Positions 1-8,689 of a DNA stretch of 64,000 nt are shown one piece after another. Made by a program: the position numbers and the translations under genes. Each line of letters starts with the position of its first letter. Position 1 is the first letter of the stretch. This DNA comes from Chryseobacterium sp. Tr-659 (GTDB taxonomy: Bacteria; Bacteroidota; Bacteroidia; Flavobacteriales; Weeksellaceae). Location of the stretch: assembly GCF_011752975.1 (NCBI RefSeq), contig NZ_VWWP01000002.1:372001-436000 (forward strand), given 5' to 3'. The notes under the pieces are model-generated. The model did no database searches, was not told the DNA's origin, and saw only the letters and a program-made list of their open reading frames with translations.

Positions 1-1940
1 ACGTTAAATATCACTTAGGATCATCTAAGAAGATCAAAACGGCTTCAGGAGAAGAAGTTTGTATCAACCTTACACCAAACCCGTCTCACCTTGAAACAGT
101 AGCTGCTTTGGTAGAAGGGATCTGCCGTGCGAAAGTAGACGATAAATACAAAGATTACTCTAAAGTATTACCAATTATCATCCATGGTGATGGTGCTATT
201 GCAGGACAAGGTATCGCTTACGAAGTGGCGCAGATGATGACCCTTGAAGGATACAGAACAGGAGGTACGGTTCATATCGTTGTAAATAACCAGGTTTCAT
301 TTACAACCAACTATATGGATGCAAGATCTTCAACCTACTGTACAGACATTGCAAAAGTTACAGAATCTCCTGTAATGCATGTAAATGCTGATGATGCTGA
401 AGCGGTTGTTCATGCCATTCACTTTGCTGCTGATTTCAGAGCAAAATTCGGAAAAGATGTTTATATTGACCTTTTAGGATACAGAAAATATGGTCACAAC
501 GAAGGTGATGAGCCAAGATTTACTCAACCTAATCTATATAAAACAATTTCAAAACACCCGAATCCAAGAGAAATTTATAAAGATAAATTACTTAAAGACA
601 GTGTTACTTCCAATGATGTAATTGCTAAAATGGAAACGGAATTCAAAGCGCTTTTAGATAAAGATTTTGATGCTTCAAAAGAGATCGAGAAGAACGTTAT
701 GGATCTGTTTATGGCTGATGACTGGGTGAACTATCCAATCGGAAAGAGAGGAGCGGTTCAGTTACCGGTTAATACCCAATATGACTTAGCTAAACTGAAA
801 GAATTGGCGCTTAAAATGTCAACGCTTCCGGCAGATAAGAAATTCATCAATAAAATTACAAGACTTTTCGATAACCGTGTTAAAGCTATTGAAGGAAATT
901 CATTAGACTGGGCATTAGGAGAGTGGTTAGCTTATGCTACACTTCTTGTAGAAGGTCACAACGTAAGAATCTCAGGTGAAGATGTGGAAAGAGGAACATT
1001 CTCCCACAGACACGCTGTAGTAAAAACAGAAGATACAGAAGAAGAATATATCCCGTTAAGACATGTATCAGAAAGCCGATTTGATGTATTCAACTCACAC
1101 CTTTCAGAGTATGGTGTTCTAGGTTTTGACTACGGATATGCAATGGCTTCTCCAAATACATTAACAATCTGGGAAGCTCAGTTCGGAGATTTCGTGAACG
1201 GAGCTCAGATCATTGTAGACCAGTATTTAGCTGCTGCAGAAGAAAAATGGAAAATCCAGGATGGCTTGGTAATGCTATTGCCTCACGGTTCCGAAGGACA
1301 AGGAGCGGAACACTCTTCAGCAAGACTGGAAAGATTCCTTACACTTTGTGCCAACGAAAACATGGTGGTTGCGAATATTACTTCACCAGCCAACTATTTC
1401 CACTTATTGAGAAGACAGTTGAAGTGGGCTTTCAGAAAACCATTGGTAGTAATGAGTCCTAAATCTTTATTGAGACACCCTAAAGTAGTTTCTCCACTGG
1501 AAGATTTTGCTAACGGTGCATTCCAGCCAGTATTAGATGATCCTACGGCAGATCCTAAAAAAGTTGAGAAATTAGTACTTTGTTCAGGTAAGTTATATTT
1601 CGAATTATTGGCTAAAAAAGAAGAACTGAACTGTGAAAATATTGCATTGGTAAGATTTGAGCAGTTGTATCCGCTTCAGACAGATGCTATCGAAGCGATC
1701 TTCAATAAATACGAAAACAGAAAACAATTGGTATGGGCTCAGGAAGAACCTGAAAACATGGGAGCTTGGTCTTATATCCTGAGAAACTTCAGAAACACAG
1801 GAATTGAAGTTGTTGCTCCGGTACCAAGCGGTGCTCCGGCTCCAGGTAGCCATAAAATGTTTGAGAAAAACCAAAATGCAGTAATCAACAGAGTTTTTGA
1901 CAGAGACGACGCTCCTGCAAAAAGACCTGTAACAGCTTAA
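1..1940 (+). CDS. sucA: 2-oxoglutarate dehydrogenase E1 component (5' end outside window)
   Basis: Thiamine-diphosphate-dependent E1 of the 2-oxoglutarate dehydrogenase complex, which decarboxylates 2-oxoglutarate in the TCA cycle and passes the succinyl group to E2. The window opens inside the gene. The frame is open from base 3 and gives 645 residues, so roughly the first third of a ~930-residue family member is missing; the TTG at 108 is internal. Visible landmarks are NPSHLE (fragment residue 26), HGDGAIAGQG, DARSSTYCTDIAK, the cofactor region GYRKYGHNEGDEP, LLPHGSEGQGAEHSSAR in the pyrimidine-binding domain, and WAQEEPENMGAW near the C-terminus. The E2 gene follows after 42 bp with no terminator, so the two are very probably co-transcribed. 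Confidence 0.97.
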   Translation, partial: VKYHLGSSKKIKTASGEEVCINLTPNPSHLETVAALVEGICRAKVDDKYKDYSKVLPIIIHGDGAIAGQGIAYEVAQMMTLEGYRTGGTVHIVVNNQVSFTTNYMDARSSTYCTDIAKVTESPVMHVNADDAEAVVHAIHFAADFRAKFGKDVYIDLLGYRKYGHNEGDEPRFTQPNLYKTISKHPNPREIYKDKLLKDSVTSNDVIAKMETEFKALLDKDFDASKEIEKNVMDLFMADDWVNYPIGKRGAVQLPVNTQYDLAKLKELALKMSTLPADKKFINKITRLFDNRVKAIEGNSLDWALGEWLAYATLLVEGHNVRISGEDVERGTFSHRHAVVKTEDTEEEYIPLRHVSESRFDVFNSHLSEYGVLGFDYGYAMASPNTLTIWEAQFGDFVNGAQIIVDQYLAAAEEKWKIQDGLVMLLPHGSEGQGAEHSSARLERFLTLCANENMVVANITSPANYFHLLRRQLKWAFRKPLVVMSPKSLLRHPKVVSPLEDFANGAFQPVLDDPTADPKKVEKLVLCSGKLYFELLAKKEELNCENIALVRFEQLYPLQTDAIEAIFNKYENRKQLVWAQEEPENMGAWSYILRNFRNTGIEVVAPVPSGAPAPGSHKMFEKNQNAVINRVFDRDDAPAKRPVTA

Positions 1941-1982
1941 TTTAAATAATAATCAATTAAAAAATAAAAAAAAATACTCGAT

Positions 1983-3236
1983 ATGTCAGTTTTAGAAATG
2001 AAAGTTCCTTCACCGGGCGAATCAATTACAGAAGTTGAAATTGCAACTTGGCTTGTAAAAGATGGTGATTATGTAGAAAAAGATCAACCTATCGCCGAAG
2101 TGGATTCAGATAAAGCAACTCTTGAATTGCCGGCAGAACAAAGTGGTATTATCACTTTGAAGGCAGAAGAAGGTGATGTAGTACAAGTAGGTCAGGTAGT
2201 TTGTTTAATTGATATGGATGCTGCAAGACCAGAAGGTGCTGCACCTGCTGCTGAAGCTCCAAAACAGGAAGAAGCTCCGAAAGCTGCTGAACCTGCAAAA
2301 CAGGAAGCTCCAAAACCTGCTGCTCCGGTAGCTGCACCACAAACTTACGCAACAGGAGCTCCATCTCCGGCTGCTAAGAAAATCCTTGACGAAAAAGGAA
2401 TGGATGCTGCTCAGGTTTCAGGAACAGGAAGAGACGGAAGAATCACTAAAACTGATGCTGAATTAGCGGCAGTTCCTGCATTAGGAGGAAGCCCTCTTAC
2501 AGCTACTGGTTCAAGATCTACAACTACAACGAAGCTTTCAGTTTTAAGAAGAAAAATCGCTCAGAGATTGGTTTCTGTGAAAAATGAAACAGCGATGTTA
2601 ACTACTTTCAACGAAGTTGACATGTCTGAAATTTTCAGATTAAGAAAGCTATATAAAGAAGAATTTGCTCAGAAACACGGAGTAGGACTTGGTTTCATGT
2701 CTTTCTTTACAAAAGCAGTAACAAGAGCATTACAGATGTATCCGGATGTAAATGCATCTATTGACGGAGACTTCAAAGTAAACTATGATTTCTGCGATAT
2801 TTCAATTGCAGTTTCTGGTCCTAAAGGATTAATGGTGCCTGTATTGAGAAATGCAGAAAACATGTCTTTCAGCGCTGTTGAAGCTAATATCAAAGATCTT
2901 GCTACAAAAGTAAGAGACGGTAAAATTACTGTAGATGAAATGACTGGCGGTACTTTCACAATTACAAACGGTGGTACTTTCGGATCAATGATGTCTACAC
3001 CAATCATCAACCCTCCACAATCTGCAATCTTAGGAATGCACAACATCATCCAGAGACCGGTTGCTGTTGATGGGCAAGTAGTAATCAGACCAATGATGTA
3101 TGTTGCTATGTCTTATGACCACAGAATTATCGACGGAAAAGAGTCTGTAGGATTCCTTGTAGCGGTAAAAGAAGGTATCGACAATCCTGTTGAAATATTG
3201 ATGGGAGGTGACGAAAGAAAAGGCCTTGGATTATAA
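1983..3236 (+). CDS. sucB: 2-oxoglutarate dehydrogenase E2, dihydrolipoamide succinyltransferase
   Basis: Core E2 of the 2-oxoglutarate dehydrogenase complex; transfers succinyl from lipoamide to CoA. At 417 residues it has the usual length. The order is a lipoyl domain (about 1-77, lipoylated lysine K44 in DSDKA), an Ala/Pro/Glu/Lys-rich flexible linker (about 80-120), a peripheral subunit-binding domain (about 125-160, with [12 protein letters not shown]), and the catalytic domain ending with the active-site motif DHRIIDG. The pairing with the E1 gene just upstream identifies the substrate as 2-oxoglutarate. No E3 gene follows; a strong terminator closes the unit. Confidence 0.97.
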   Translation: MSVLEMKVPSPGESITEVEIATWLVKDGDYVEKDQPIAEVDSDKATLELPAEQSGIITLKAEEGDVVQVGQVVCLIDMDAARPEGAAPAAEAPKQEEAPKAAEPAKQEAPKPAAPVAAPQTYATGAPSPAAKKILDEKGMDAAQVSGTGRDGRITKTDAELAAVPALGGSPLTATGSRSTTTTKLSVLRRKIAQRLVSVKNETAMLTTFNEVDMSEIFRLRKLYKEEFAQKHGVGLGFMSFFTKAVTRALQMYPDVNASIDGDFKVNYDFCDISIAVSGPKGLMVPVLRNAENMSFSAVEANIKDLATKVRDGKITVDEMTGGTFTITNGGTFGSMMSTPIINPPQSAILGMHNIIQRPVAVDGQVVIRPMMYVAMSYDHRIIDGKESVGFLVAVKEGIDNPVEILMGGDERKGLGL

Positions 3237-3262
3237 TTGAATAAATTATAATATAAAAATAT

Positions 3263-3291
3263 AATCTCGCCTCAAAAAAGGCGAGATTTTT
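3263..3291 (+). terminator. rho-independent terminator after sucAB
   Basis: A 9-bp stem (3263-3271 with 3280-3288) around an A-rich loop, followed by a T run, 27 bp after the E2 stop codon. Confidence 0.9.
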
Positions 3292-3314
3292 GTATCTATT
3301 TAGAAAATGCTACA

Positions 3315-3704
3315 ATGATGTTTTCAAAAATGACTTCCAATATCAAAGTTTCAGTTATACCTGAATATGATAGTAAAAACAGTTATCCCTCCGAAAACCG
3401 TTATGTTTTTAAATACAATATTACGATAGAAAATGACGGAAGCTTTCCTATCAAAGTATTAAAAAGAAAATGGTTGATCTTTGATGTCGGATTCGGATAC
3501 ACAGAGATCATAGGTGATGGCGTAATAGGTCTCACCCCTGAAATAGGAACAGGCGAAAATTTCGCTTACTTCTCCAATGTAATGCTCCGTTCCGGAGTAG
3601 GAAATATGAGTGGAAAATACCTGGTTAAAAACATGGATACACAGGAAACTTTTGAGATCGATATTCCAAAATTCAACCTGCTGTCTGAAGTGTTGAGCAA
3701 TTAA
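3315..3704 (+). CDS. apaG: ApaG domain protein
   Basis: ApaG/FBXO3-type single-domain protein with an immunoglobulin-like beta-sandwich. In E. coli, ApaG is linked to Co2+ resistance and diadenosine tetraphosphate levels, but its biochemical role is unclear. The 129 residues match the family length. Recognisable blocks are the YVFKYNITIENDG strand, the KRKWLIFDVGFG segment, the glycine-rich GDGVIGLTPEIGTGE turn, and the MSGKYLV...FEIDIPKF end. Start codons at 3315, 3318 and 3330 are all possible; the last gives a 124-residue protein. The gene stands alone between the sucAB terminator and a convergent exonuclease gene. Confidence 0.88.
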   Translation: MMFSKMTSNIKVSVIPEYDSKNSYPSENRYVFKYNITIENDGSFPIKVLKRKWLIFDVGFGYTEIIGDGVIGLTPEIGTGENFAYFSNVMLRSGVGNMSGKYLVKNMDTQETFEIDIPKFNLLSEVLSN

Positions 3705-3778
3705 TACGCTAGTGAGATGTATTAATAAATGATTGATAGATGACAGAGTAAAGAACCCGGGTTCAATAATCTGTTCTA

Positions 3779-4333
3779 TTAAAGCCTTTTGATTTTTGCT
3801 TTCATATACTCATGTACTTCATCATTACTGGTGAGGAAGAGTCTCTCAAAAGCCAATAAAGAGATTTTTGCACACACTTCGGCATCAGCTCCGGCTCTGT
3901 GATGTGTAAAATCAATCTTATGGTACTCAGCCAAAGGTTTCAAACCGTATTTTGGAAGGTAGTTCCATGATTTTTTCGCCAGCTGTATGCTGCACAGATA
4001 GTTCAGATTGGGGGTAAACATTCCATAATGTTCAAGACATCCCCTTAAAACAGAAGCATCGAAGCCTGCATTATGTGCAATCATTAAACTTCCGTACATC
4101 ATATCCTGAGCTTCATACCAGATTTCATCAAAAGTAGGAGCGTCCTTCACATCTTCCGGATGAATGCCATGTACCGCAATATTGAATTTACTGAAATAAG
4201 GAAAGCTCGGCGGTTTGATCAGCCAGGTTTTAGTCTCCACAATTTTTGAATCCTGAACCACACAGATTCCCATTTCACAAGCTGAACTTTTCTCGTGAGT
4301 TGCTGTTTCAAAATCTATTGCGCAGAAATCCAT
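3779..4333 (-). CDS. DnaQ-like DEDDh 3'-5' exonuclease
   Basis: Small stand-alone exonuclease of the RNase T/DnaQ fold, resembling the DNA polymerase III epsilon proofreading domain. All expected catalytic residues are visible: D7 and E9 in AIDFETA, D92 in AHNAGFDAS, and H145 and D150 in HHRAGADAE, the DEDDh pattern. At 184 residues it lacks the extra UvrC-like or DNA-ligase-like domains found in some relatives. It is probably a repair or RNA/DNA trimming enzyme rather than the replicative epsilon subunit, since it has no clamp-binding tail that I can recognise. It is monocistronic, separated from the glycosyltransferase gene by about 120 bp. Confidence 0.87.
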   Translation of the reverse strand: MDFCAIDFETATHEKSSACEMGICVVQDSKIVETKTWLIKPPSFPYFSKFNIAVHGIHPEDVKDAPTFDEIWYEAQDMMYGSLMIAHNAGFDASVLRGCLEHYGMFTPNLNYLCSIQLAKKSWNYLPKYGLKPLAEYHKIDFTHHRAGADAEVCAKISLLAFERLFLTSNDEVHEYMKAKIKRL

Positions 4334-4456
4334 TTTTTTACTTGTAAGTTAGTTGCTGGTTGTTGGGTGCAGGTTTAATAGCGGGCGTTGCTTAAAGTTA
4401 CGATTTTTTTGTTCCAATGAACTTCAGTTCTTAGTCATACAGCTCGTTGTATTTTT

Positions 4457-5455
4457 CTAATCCCTGTCATCTGCAAGCTGCTTTCCGCCCAGAAAGTGTT
4501 TGAAAATTAACCATTTCGATTGATAGAAATCACTCTTCTGATGTTTCTGTCTCAGTTTCCATGTTCTGGGAAGTTGCCCGTAAAACCCGAAATGAGCTCT
4601 TACTACAGCCCAGAGGTGAGGGAAGCCATGTTTTAATCCAAAATAGATTCCGGCGACACCATCAAGGCAAAGTCTGAAAAAAATAAGTGCTATCAATGTT
4701 GGAAAGGGAAGATTTTTAAGCATCATGGAAAGGTTATTCCGGATGTTTAAATAAGTTTTCTGTGCACTCTGCTTGTTCAAAGTTCCACCACCTACGTGAT
4801 ACACTTTTGATCTTCCCGTATAATAAATCTTTTTCCCTGAATTAATAAGTCTCCAGCAAAGGTCTATTTCTTCCTGATGGGCAAAAAATCTTTCATCAAA
4901 ACCATGCTGTTCCCAAAAATCTTTTGAACGAATAAAAAAGCTGCATCCCGAAGCCCAGAAAATTTCTGCTTCATCATCATATTGGCCTTTATCTTCCTCC
5001 AGATCATCGAAAACTCTTCCTCTGCAATACGGATATCCAAGATTGTCAATCAAACCACCGGCAGCACCGGCAAATTCAAAATATCCTTTACGATGGTAAG
5101 ATAGAATTTTAGGCTGAATGGCAGCAATAGAATGATCTTTCTCAAATAGATCCAGTACAGGTTCTATCCAGTTCTCAGTAACTTCCACATCAGAATTGAG
5201 AAGACAGTAATATTCGTTTCCGATTTTTTTTAATCCTTCATTATAACCACCTGCAAAACCATAGTTCTTATCATTTTTAATAACGCGTACTGTAGGAAAG
5301 TTTGTATTCAGAAATTCTATGGAATCATCCGTGGAAAGATTGTCAATAACATAGATATCTGCATTTTGAGAAAATTGAACTACGTTCGGAAGAAATTTTT
5401 CAAGCCAATTTCTGCCGTTCCAGTTTAAGATGGCAACCGCCAGTTTGTTCTGCAT
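4457..5455 (-). CDS. family 2 glycosyltransferase
   Basis: GT-A fold inverting glycosyltransferase of the rhamnosyltransferase-like GT2 branch, likely acting on a lipid-linked or surface glycan. Visible features are the N-terminal AVAILNWNG strand, VIDNLSTDDS (nucleotide-sugar loop), the metal-binding LNSDVEV (D89), and AHQEEIDLCWRL, which supplies the catalytic base region. A hydrophobic segment around residue 250 may touch the membrane. It lies 6 bp downstream of the acyltransferase gene in the same direction, so the two form an operon and may act on the same glycolipid. The sugar donor and acceptor cannot be read from the sequence. Confidence 0.88.
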   Translation of the reverse strand: MQNKLAVAILNWNGRNWLEKFLPNVVQFSQNADIYVIDNLSTDDSIEFLNTNFPTVRVIKNDKNYGFAGGYNEGLKKIGNEYYCLLNSDVEVTENWIEPVLDLFEKDHSIAAIQPKILSYHRKGYFEFAGAAGGLIDNLGYPYCRGRVFDDLEEDKGQYDDEAEIFWASGCSFFIRSKDFWEQHGFDERFFAHQEEIDLCWRLINSGKKIYYTGRSKVYHVGGGTLNKQSAQKTYLNIRNNLSMMLKNLPFPTLIALIFFRLCLDGVAGIYFGLKHGFPHLWAVVRAHFGFYGQLPRTWKLRQKHQKSDFYQSKWLIFKHFLGGKQLADDRD

Positions 5456-5461
5456 GTCAAT

Positions 5462-6346
5462 CTATATTTTTTCTGAATCAAAGTTTTTAATAGAATCCTG
5501 ATATTTCCATTTTCTGTGCGACCAAAGATAGTTGTCAGGATGTTTGTGCAGTGTATTTTCCAGTAGCTTATGGAATTTTTTCACAACTTCATGTTCCGTA
5601 AACTTTTCTCCATCCGGATATATTCTGTGATAATTCACCTGATAATAACCGCGTTTTACCTTCTTCATTTCACAATAGATAAAAACAAGATCCATTCTTG
5701 TTGCAAGCTTATCATAGCCTATAAAAGCAGGAGTTCTCTGATTTAAAAAATCCAGCCCGTAATTGACATGAGAGAAATGCGGAGTTTGATCTGCTACGAA
5801 CATATATGCAGAATCACCATTATTTTTAGATCTGAAAATATTCATGATCACTTCATTGGCTTCAAGCGCTTCATTCCCGAATTTATTACGGACTTTCTTC
5901 ATCTGGTTTTCCCAGAAGTCACTGTTTACCTTTCTGTATACAGGATGGCAGTGTGCCTGAGGAATGATCTTTGCCAGCGCATTGATCCATTCCCAGTTGA
6001 AGACATGGCCCGCCAGTAAAATAATATTTTTACCTTCCTGCTTAGCTTCGTGAAACAGATGCTGATTAATATGCTGCATTCTCACTCGGGACTCGGTTTC
6101 CGAAATGCTGAAAGACTTTATAGTTTCTACCAGATAGTCTGAAAAATTGAGATAGAATTTTTTTCGAATCTGACGAATCTCTTCTTCCGATTTGTCTGGA
6201 AAAGAGTTTCTTAAATTTTGAGAAATAACATTTTTCCTGTAGCCTACAAGATAGTAGTTTAAGAAAAAGATGACATCCGAAAAAACATATAATATTTTAA
6301 GCGGAAGCTTGGAGATCAGATATAATATTTTGATTAGGAAATTCAT
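5462..6346 (-). CDS. LpxL/HtrB-type lipid acyltransferase
   Basis: Member of the bacterial lipid A late-acyltransferase family, inner-membrane enzymes that add secondary acyl chains to lipid A or related glycolipids. The 294 residues fit. There is an N-terminal membrane anchor (about 5-35) and the catalytic HxxxxE motif in GHVFNWEW (H114, E119). Bacteroidota usually have one or few members of this family, used for penta-acylated lipid A or for other lipids such as flavolipin, so the exact product is open. It is the first gene of a two-gene unit with the downstream glycosyltransferase. Confidence 0.85.
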   Translation of the reverse strand: MNFLIKILYLISKLPLKILYVFSDVIFFLNYYLVGYRKNVISQNLRNSFPDKSEEEIRQIRKKFYLNFSDYLVETIKSFSISETESRVRMQHINQHLFHEAKQEGKNIILLAGHVFNWEWINALAKIIPQAHCHPVYRKVNSDFWENQMKKVRNKFGNEALEANEVIMNIFRSKNNGDSAYMFVADQTPHFSHVNYGLDFLNQRTPAFIGYDKLATRMDLVFIYCEMKKVKRGYYQVNYHRIYPDGEKFTEHEVVKKFHKLLENTLHKHPDNYLWSHRKWKYQDSIKNFDSEKI

Positions 6347-6383
6347 AAAACACGCAAATTTAGTGATAATAAAATTATGGTTC

Positions 6384-6391
6384 TATTTTTG
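6384..6391 (+). promoter_or_regulatory. -7 element TATTTTTG for the thioredoxin-like gene
   Basis: Matches the Bacteroidota -7 consensus TAnnTTTG, 37 bp before the ATG. No clear TTG at -33. Confidence 0.55.
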
Positions 6392-6427
6392 TAGGGGGAT
6401 ATCTATTATTTTTTTTATTTTTATATT

Positions 6428-6997
6428 ATGAAAAGATTAACAATATTTGCTTTCTTAGGATTGGGAGTCCTTGCTTATTCGCAGACTACCAACATTCCAA
6501 AGGAAGAAAAAATAAGAGATAATGCATTGTTGGTAAAAACCGATCATGCAGAATTAGATGCCAAGAAAAAGGCAGCAGAAGAGAAGGCTAAACTACCTAA
6601 ACCGTATGATTCTAAGGCAAATGCACAGGCAGATATTAATAAGCTGGTTGCAAAGGCGAAGAAGGAAGGTAAAAATATTATGATTCAGGCAGGTGGAAAT
6701 TGGTGTATTTGGTGTTTGAGATTCAATCAGTTTGTACAAACAACTCCGGAATTAAAAGAACTTGTAGATAAGAATTATTTATATTATCATCTGAACTATT
6801 CTCCTGATAATAAGAATGAAAAGATTTTTGCACAATATGGTAACCCGGGCGATAAATTCGGATATCCGGTATTTATTGTTTTGGATAAAAACGGAAAGAT
6901 GATTAAGGTTCAGCAGAGTGATGTATTTGAAGAAGGAAAAGGATACAGTAAAGACAAGGTAAAAGAATTCTTTACTACCTGGAAACCTAAGGCATAA
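6428..6997 (+). CDS. secreted thioredoxin-like protein
   Basis: A 189-residue exported protein with a signal peptide (about 1-19, ending AYSQ) and a charged Lys/Ala/Glu-rich stretch (about 25-80). The thioredoxin fold has a CxxC active site in NWCIWC (C93, C96). It resembles the thioredoxin_7/DUF255-like group that carries a WCxWC-type motif. Likely a periplasmic thiol-disulphide reductase or a heme/copper maturation helper; the partner is unknown. It stands alone, with its own promoter and a terminator shared with the convergent aldehyde dehydrogenase. Confidence 0.82.
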   Translation: MKRLTIFAFLGLGVLAYSQTTNIPKEEKIRDNALLVKTDHAELDAKKKAAEEKAKLPKPYDSKANAQADINKLVAKAKKEGKNIMIQAGGNWCIWCLRFNQFVQTTPELKELVDKNYLYYHLNYSPDNKNEKIFAQYGNPGDKFGYPVFIVLDKNGKMIKVQQSDVFEEGKGYSKDKVKEFFTTWKPKA

Positions 6998-7000
6998 AAT

Positions 7001-7034
7001 AAAAGGTTGTTTCAAATAGGAGCAACCTTTTTTT
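7001..7034. terminator. bidirectional terminator
   Basis: An 8-bp stem (7002-7009 with 7023-7030) flanked by T runs on both strands, between the convergent thioredoxin-like and aldehyde dehydrogenase genes. Confidence 0.85.
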
Positions 7035-7059
7035 ATTTTCTGTAAAGGATCTGCGGGAG

Positions 7060-8421
7060 TTACAAAAGTTTCCTGATCCAGCTTAATTTTTTCTCAGAAT
7101 ATGGCGGATATTTGATATCCGGTTCACCCCATGTCATTTTTTCAAGGATCGCTTTTGGGTGTGAGAATGCTTCAAAACCATATTTCCCGTGGTAATTTCC
7201 TATTCCCGAATTTCCTACTCCTCCAAAAGGAAGATGATCATTGCTCAGATGCATCACCGTATCATTGATACATCCGCCACCAAAAGAAAGTTTTCTGGTG
7301 AACGCTTCTTTCTCTTCGGAATTATTGGTGAAAAGATAGGCTGCAAGAGGTTTTTCAAGTTCAAGTATGGCATTCAAAGCAATATTATAGTTTTTGAAAC
7401 TGATAACCGGAAGAAGAGGGCCAAAAATTTCTTCCTGCATAATTTCATCATTCCAGTCTACATTATTTAAAACGGTAGGTTCTATATACAATTTTTCTTC
7501 ATTAAAATCTCCTCCGGAATAGACTTTTTCCTGATCTATAAGCCTTATCAATCGTTGGAAGTTCCGTTGATTGATGATTCTTGTATATTGTTCCGAACCG
7601 GTTTCGTATTTAAAATCTTTGATGTATTTTCTAAGGGTTTCCAGAAACTGTTCCTGTACAGATTCTTCTACGAGCAGATAATCAGGGGCTACACAGGTTT
7701 GCCCGGCATTTAAAAATTTACCCCATACAATTCTTTTTGCAGCCGTTTCGAGATTGGCGTCTTTAGTGACAATAGCCGGCGATTTTCCTCCCAACTCAAG
7801 AACTACGGGAGTAAGATGCTCTGCGGCAGCTTTGTAAACGATCTTTCCAACCTTGGTGCTTCCTGTGAAAAATATTTTATCAAATTTTAATTGCAAAAGG
7901 GCTGTAGTTTCATCAATGCCTCCTTCATAAACATACAGATATTCTGGGGGGAAATTTTCATTGATAATTTTTGACATCGCTTTCATCGTGTTTTCAGCAA
8001 TCTCACTGGGCTTCAGAATACAACAATTTCCGGCTGCCATTGCTGCAATAATGGGAGATAAGGATAGCTGATAAGGATAATTCCAGGCTCCGATTACCAG
8101 AATACAACCCAGAGGATCTGCGTAAATTTTACTGCTTCCCAGCTGATTGGCAAGATTGGTGCTTACTTTTTTAGGCTTGGCAAGAGACTTTATATTTTTC
8201 AGATAATAATCAATATCATTCAGAATAAAAGACAGCTCTGTGGTGAATGTGTCGAATTTTGATTTTCCAAAATCTTTGTGAATAGCTTCATACAGCATAT
8301 TTTCATTAGAAATTATAAGATTCCGGAGTTTTTCAAGATACATTTTCCGGAATGCTATACTTTTGGTTTGCTGTGTGGCAAAGAAATCTCTTTGGCTCTG
8401 TAAAATTCTTTCAATTTCCAT
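7060..8421 (-). CDS. aldehyde dehydrogenase family protein
   Basis: NAD(P)-dependent aldehyde dehydrogenase of the short class-3-like branch (fatty or aromatic aldehyde type, about 450 residues, as here). Visible are the cofactor loop FTGSTKVGK, the general base E209 in LELGGKSP, the catalytic nucleophile C243 in NAGQTCVAPDY, and EIFGPLLPV near 330. The C-terminal region has hydrophobic and basic residues that in eukaryotic relatives anchor the enzyme to membranes. The substrate cannot be read from the sequence; no pathway neighbours suggest one. Confidence 0.92.
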   Translation of the reverse strand: MEIERILQSQRDFFATQQTKSIAFRKMYLEKLRNLIISNENMLYEAIHKDFGKSKFDTFTTELSFILNDIDYYLKNIKSLAKPKKVSTNLANQLGSSKIYADPLGCILVIGAWNYPYQLSLSPIIAAMAAGNCCILKPSEIAENTMKAMSKIINENFPPEYLYVYEGGIDETTALLQLKFDKIFFTGSTKVGKIVYKAAAEHLTPVVLELGGKSPAIVTKDANLETAAKRIVWGKFLNAGQTCVAPDYLLVEESVQEQFLETLRKYIKDFKYETGSEQYTRIINQRNFQRLIRLIDQEKVYSGGDFNEEKLYIEPTVLNNVDWNDEIMQEEIFGPLLPVISFKNYNIALNAILELEKPLAAYLFTNNSEEKEAFTRKLSFGGGCINDTVMHLSNDHLPFGGVGNSGIGNYHGKYGFEAFSHPKAILEKMTWGEPDIKYPPYSEKKLSWIRKLL

Positions 8422-8503
8422 TCTTAAGCTTTTGTATTTTAATGTAAACTGTGATTTAGGGGTACTGATTTAAAAAAGCAACAAGAAATTGGCCAAAGTG
8501 GTT

Positions 8504-8689
8504 AATGCTGGAAGATGGATGCTGGAAGAAGGAAGTTTCTCTTAGTGATTTGAATAAAGGTAATCCTTTTCAGAAAGTTATTATCTTGAATTTAAAAACA
8601 GATTAAATAGTAATCAAGCTGAACTTTAATTACTATTTGTGCTTCAAAAACTCCAATCTCCCATCTTCTTTCCTTCCTTCTTCCTTTCT
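8504..8689. repeat. intergenic inverted word repeat (GGAAGA type)
   Basis: The spacer between the aldehyde dehydrogenase and MFS genes carries a purine arm (8504-8537, reiterating ggaaga-like words) and its pyrimidine counterpart (8651-8689, ctt/tcc words). Between them is a 9-bp hairpin (8606-8614 with 8629-8637). The right arm runs up to the stop codon of the MFS gene. No ORF is seen. Confidence 0.6.

Noticed and set aside
1247..1462. Plus-strand ORF inside sucA
   Set aside because: Out-of-frame shadow in a conserved part of sucA.
3753..3764. 12-bp palindrome GAACCCGGGTTC between apaG and the exonuclease gene
   Set aside because: It lies between convergent genes, has no T tail and no promoter context; probably part of a weak convergent terminator or chance.
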